A DNA stretch of 64,000 bases from Bacillota bacterium (GTDB lineage: Bacteria; Bacillota; Syntrophomonadia; Syntrophomonadales; Syntrophomonadaceae), in assembly GCA_023395515.1 (NCBI GenBank), contig JAEWZB010000083.1, forward strand, positions 1-64,000. The letters are read 5' to 3'. Position numbers and translations under genes: made by a program. The notes below the pieces were generated by a model. The model was not told the origin of the DNA, did no database searches, and saw only the letters and a list, made by a program, of their open reading frames with translations. Below, piece by piece: positions 62,652 to 64,000 of this stretch (its first letter is position 1; each line of letters opens with the position of its first letter).

Positions 62652-64000
62652 CTAGTCTTGCTCAATCAGGAATATCGGCTGACCATACTCAACTGCTTCA
62701 GCATTATCAACCAGTATGTCTACCACAGTTCCTGCCACTTCAGCCTTAATCTCATTCATAAGCTTCATGGCCTCAACTATACATAAAGTTTGACCTTTTT
62801 CCACGTGATCGCCGATTTGAACATAAGGAGCCGAGTCCGGCGACGAAGCAGCATAAAAAGTACCTACCATAGGAGCTTCTACCTCAATGATATTTTCGTT
62901 GATTACCGGTTCCTCCTGGCGAGTACCGTTAGTTCCTTTACTAGATATGGATTCCGCAGAGTTTGAGCTATTTTCATTAGTATCACTAACTGTTTTGCGT
63001 AATCTTAATCTAAAATCATCCTTTTGAATTTCCATTTCCCCAATATTTGTTTCATTTAATAATATAATTAGTTCTCTTATTTCCTCAATGTTCATGTGTT
63101 CATCTCCCTCATGACTTGGTCTCTTCTTAGGTCTTGGTGCAGGTCTAGTTCGAGTCTGCTGTTTGTCCTTAATATCTTCTCCCACTTCGTCGTGAGGTAA
63201 TATCTGGGGAATATCTTCTGCCCCCCGGGAATCCCGGTAAGCAAAATATTTTAAGGCTACTTGGGGAAATAAAATATAAGTTAAGATATCTTCCTCATTT
63301 TTAGCTAAGTGAGCAATTTCTTGCTTGCCTTTTTCCCAGCCGGGAGCAATCAGATTAGCCGGTCTGACATCAATTATTTTCTCATCACCGATAATCTTAG
63401 CCCGTATTTCCGGATTTATAGGAGCTGGTGGTTTTCCATAAAAGCCTCTTACATAATCTTTTACTTCACCGGGGCACATCTTATATCTTTCACCCATCAG
63501 CACATTTAAAACGGCTTGAATCCCAATAATCTGGCTAGTCGGTGTTACTAAAGGCGGATAACCCATATCTGCCCTTACTTTAGGTATTTCCTGTAAAACC
63601 TCCTCTATACGGTGGGAGGCTTTTTGTTCTTCCAATTGGGAGAAAAGATTGGATATCATACCTCCTGGTACTTGGTGCTCAAATACCTTCATATCAGCAA
63701 TCCTGGTTACTCCTCGCTCAAAGCCTTTATGTTTTCTGATTTTTTCAAAATGATTAGCTACTTCAAATAAATCATGGAGCTTAAGACCGGTATCCCGTTC
63801 AGAATCTTGCAAAGCCCTGACCAATGTTTCTACCGGGGGCTGAGACGAACCGAATGCCATAGGCACGCTGGCAGTATCAATTATATCTACTCCCGCTTCG
63901 GTGGCCTTTAATAAAGCGGCAATAGCTAATCCTCCTATATAATGAGTATGAAGCTGAATAGGCAAATCTACCCTTTGCTTTAACAAGGTTACTAACTCAT
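62652..64000 (-). CDS. Carboxyltransferase (PycB/OadA type) fused to biotin carrier AccB (partial)
   Basis: The frame is open to the window edge, so the N-terminus is missing. The first part is the C-terminal half of a pyruvate carboxylase/oxaloacetate decarboxylase carboxyltransferase: [40 protein letters not shown], and [18 protein letters not shown]. After a basic linker comes a full carrier domain from residue Met 63095 ([20 protein letters not shown]), ending with the biotin lysine in [13 protein letters not shown] 8 nt before that ATG could also let AccB be made separately (147 residues). The normal function is to carry CO2 between AccC and the carboxyltransferase. Confidence 0.88.
   Translation of the reverse strand, partial: ELVTLLKQRVDLPIQLHTHYIGGLAIAALLKATEAGVDIIDTASVPMAFGSSQPPVETLVRALQDSERDTGLKLHDLFEVANHFEKIRKHKGFERGVTRIADMKVFEHQVPGGMISNLFSQLEEQKASHRIEEVLQEIPKVRADMGYPPLVTPTSQIIGIQAVLNVLMGERYKMCPGEVKDYVRGFYGKPPAPINPEIRAKIIGDEKIIDVRPANLIAPGWEKGKQEIAHLAKNEEDILTYILFPQVALKYFAYRDSRGAEDIPQILPHDEVGEDIKDKQQTRTRPAPRPKKRPSHEGDEHMNIEEIRELIILLNETNIGEMEIQKDDFRLRLRKTVSDTNENSSNSAESISSKGTNGTRQEEPVINENIIEVEAPMVGTFYAASSPDSAPYVQIGDHVEKGQTLCIVEAMKLMNEIKAEVAGTVVDILVDNAEAVEYGQPIFLIEQD

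Overview
The window is a stretch of chromosome from a low-GC, anaerobic, spore-forming Firmicute of the class Clostridia. Evidence: spo0A and spoIVB in the usual recN-to-spo0A neighbourhood, Asp23/AmaP, T-rich intrinsic terminators, frequent TTG starts with strong GGAGG Shine-Dalgarno sites, a heme route through siroheme (Ahb type), and a UbiA/UbiX/UbiD set of the kind used for menaquinone. An EtfAB pair joined to a membrane FeS oxidoreductase recalls Syntrophomonas-like fatty-acid oxidisers, but the genus cannot be fixed from the sequence. Almost every gene is on the minus strand; the exceptions are two membrane-anchored alkaline-phosphatase-fold paralogues, trpS and one small ORF. No tRNA, rRNA, CRISPR array or complete insertion sequence was seen.

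Layout. 1-4.4 kb: etfB-etfA-FeS oxidoreductase (electron transfer from acyl-CoA dehydrogenases to quinone). 4.5-14.6 kb: a tetrapyrrole operon read sirC-hemA-hemC-cobA/hemD-[ahbC remnant]-hemB-[repeat]-ahbD-ahbA-ahbB-hemL, then a lone cheR. 14.7-20.7 kb: a menaquinone/Tat operon (HepS-like, UbiD, UbiA, UbiX, HepT, TatC, TatA). 21-26.6 kb: speD, the two phosphatase-fold membrane proteins, a MarR regulator. 26.8-31.3 kb: trpS, then a glycine-betaine ABC transporter behind a c-di-AMP (ydaO-type) riboswitch. 31.4-38 kb: CBS-pyrophosphatase, a ComB-like protein, an EndoQ-type nuclease, NudF, DUF3866, an M20 peptidase. 38-41.6 kb: MraY-like transferase, GT2, SteB- and SteA-like division proteins. 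41.7-55.8 kb: xseA-xseB-ispA-OLE RNA-oapA-dxs-tlyA-nadK-mnmM-argR-recN, a cNMP/DUF2225 protein, spoIVB, spo0A. 55.9-64 kb: ECF transporter core, a TsaD-like paralogue, nusB, an alkaline-shock cluster, accC, and a carboxyltransferase-biotin carrier fusion cut by the window edge.

Most notable: (1) a roughly 580-nt RNA at 52.65-53.24 kb with the position and neighbours of OLE RNA, followed by OapA; (2) three copies of a 208-351 bp repeat with terminal inverted repeats, whose internal helices change in compensating fashion between copies, pointing to a structured mobile or RNA element I do not recognise; (3) ahbC reduced to its C-terminal SPASM part in the middle of the heme operon; (4) the tandem phosphatase-fold membrane proteins, the second having lost several likely active-site residues. 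Two further short repeat families (R2, R3) occur between genes.
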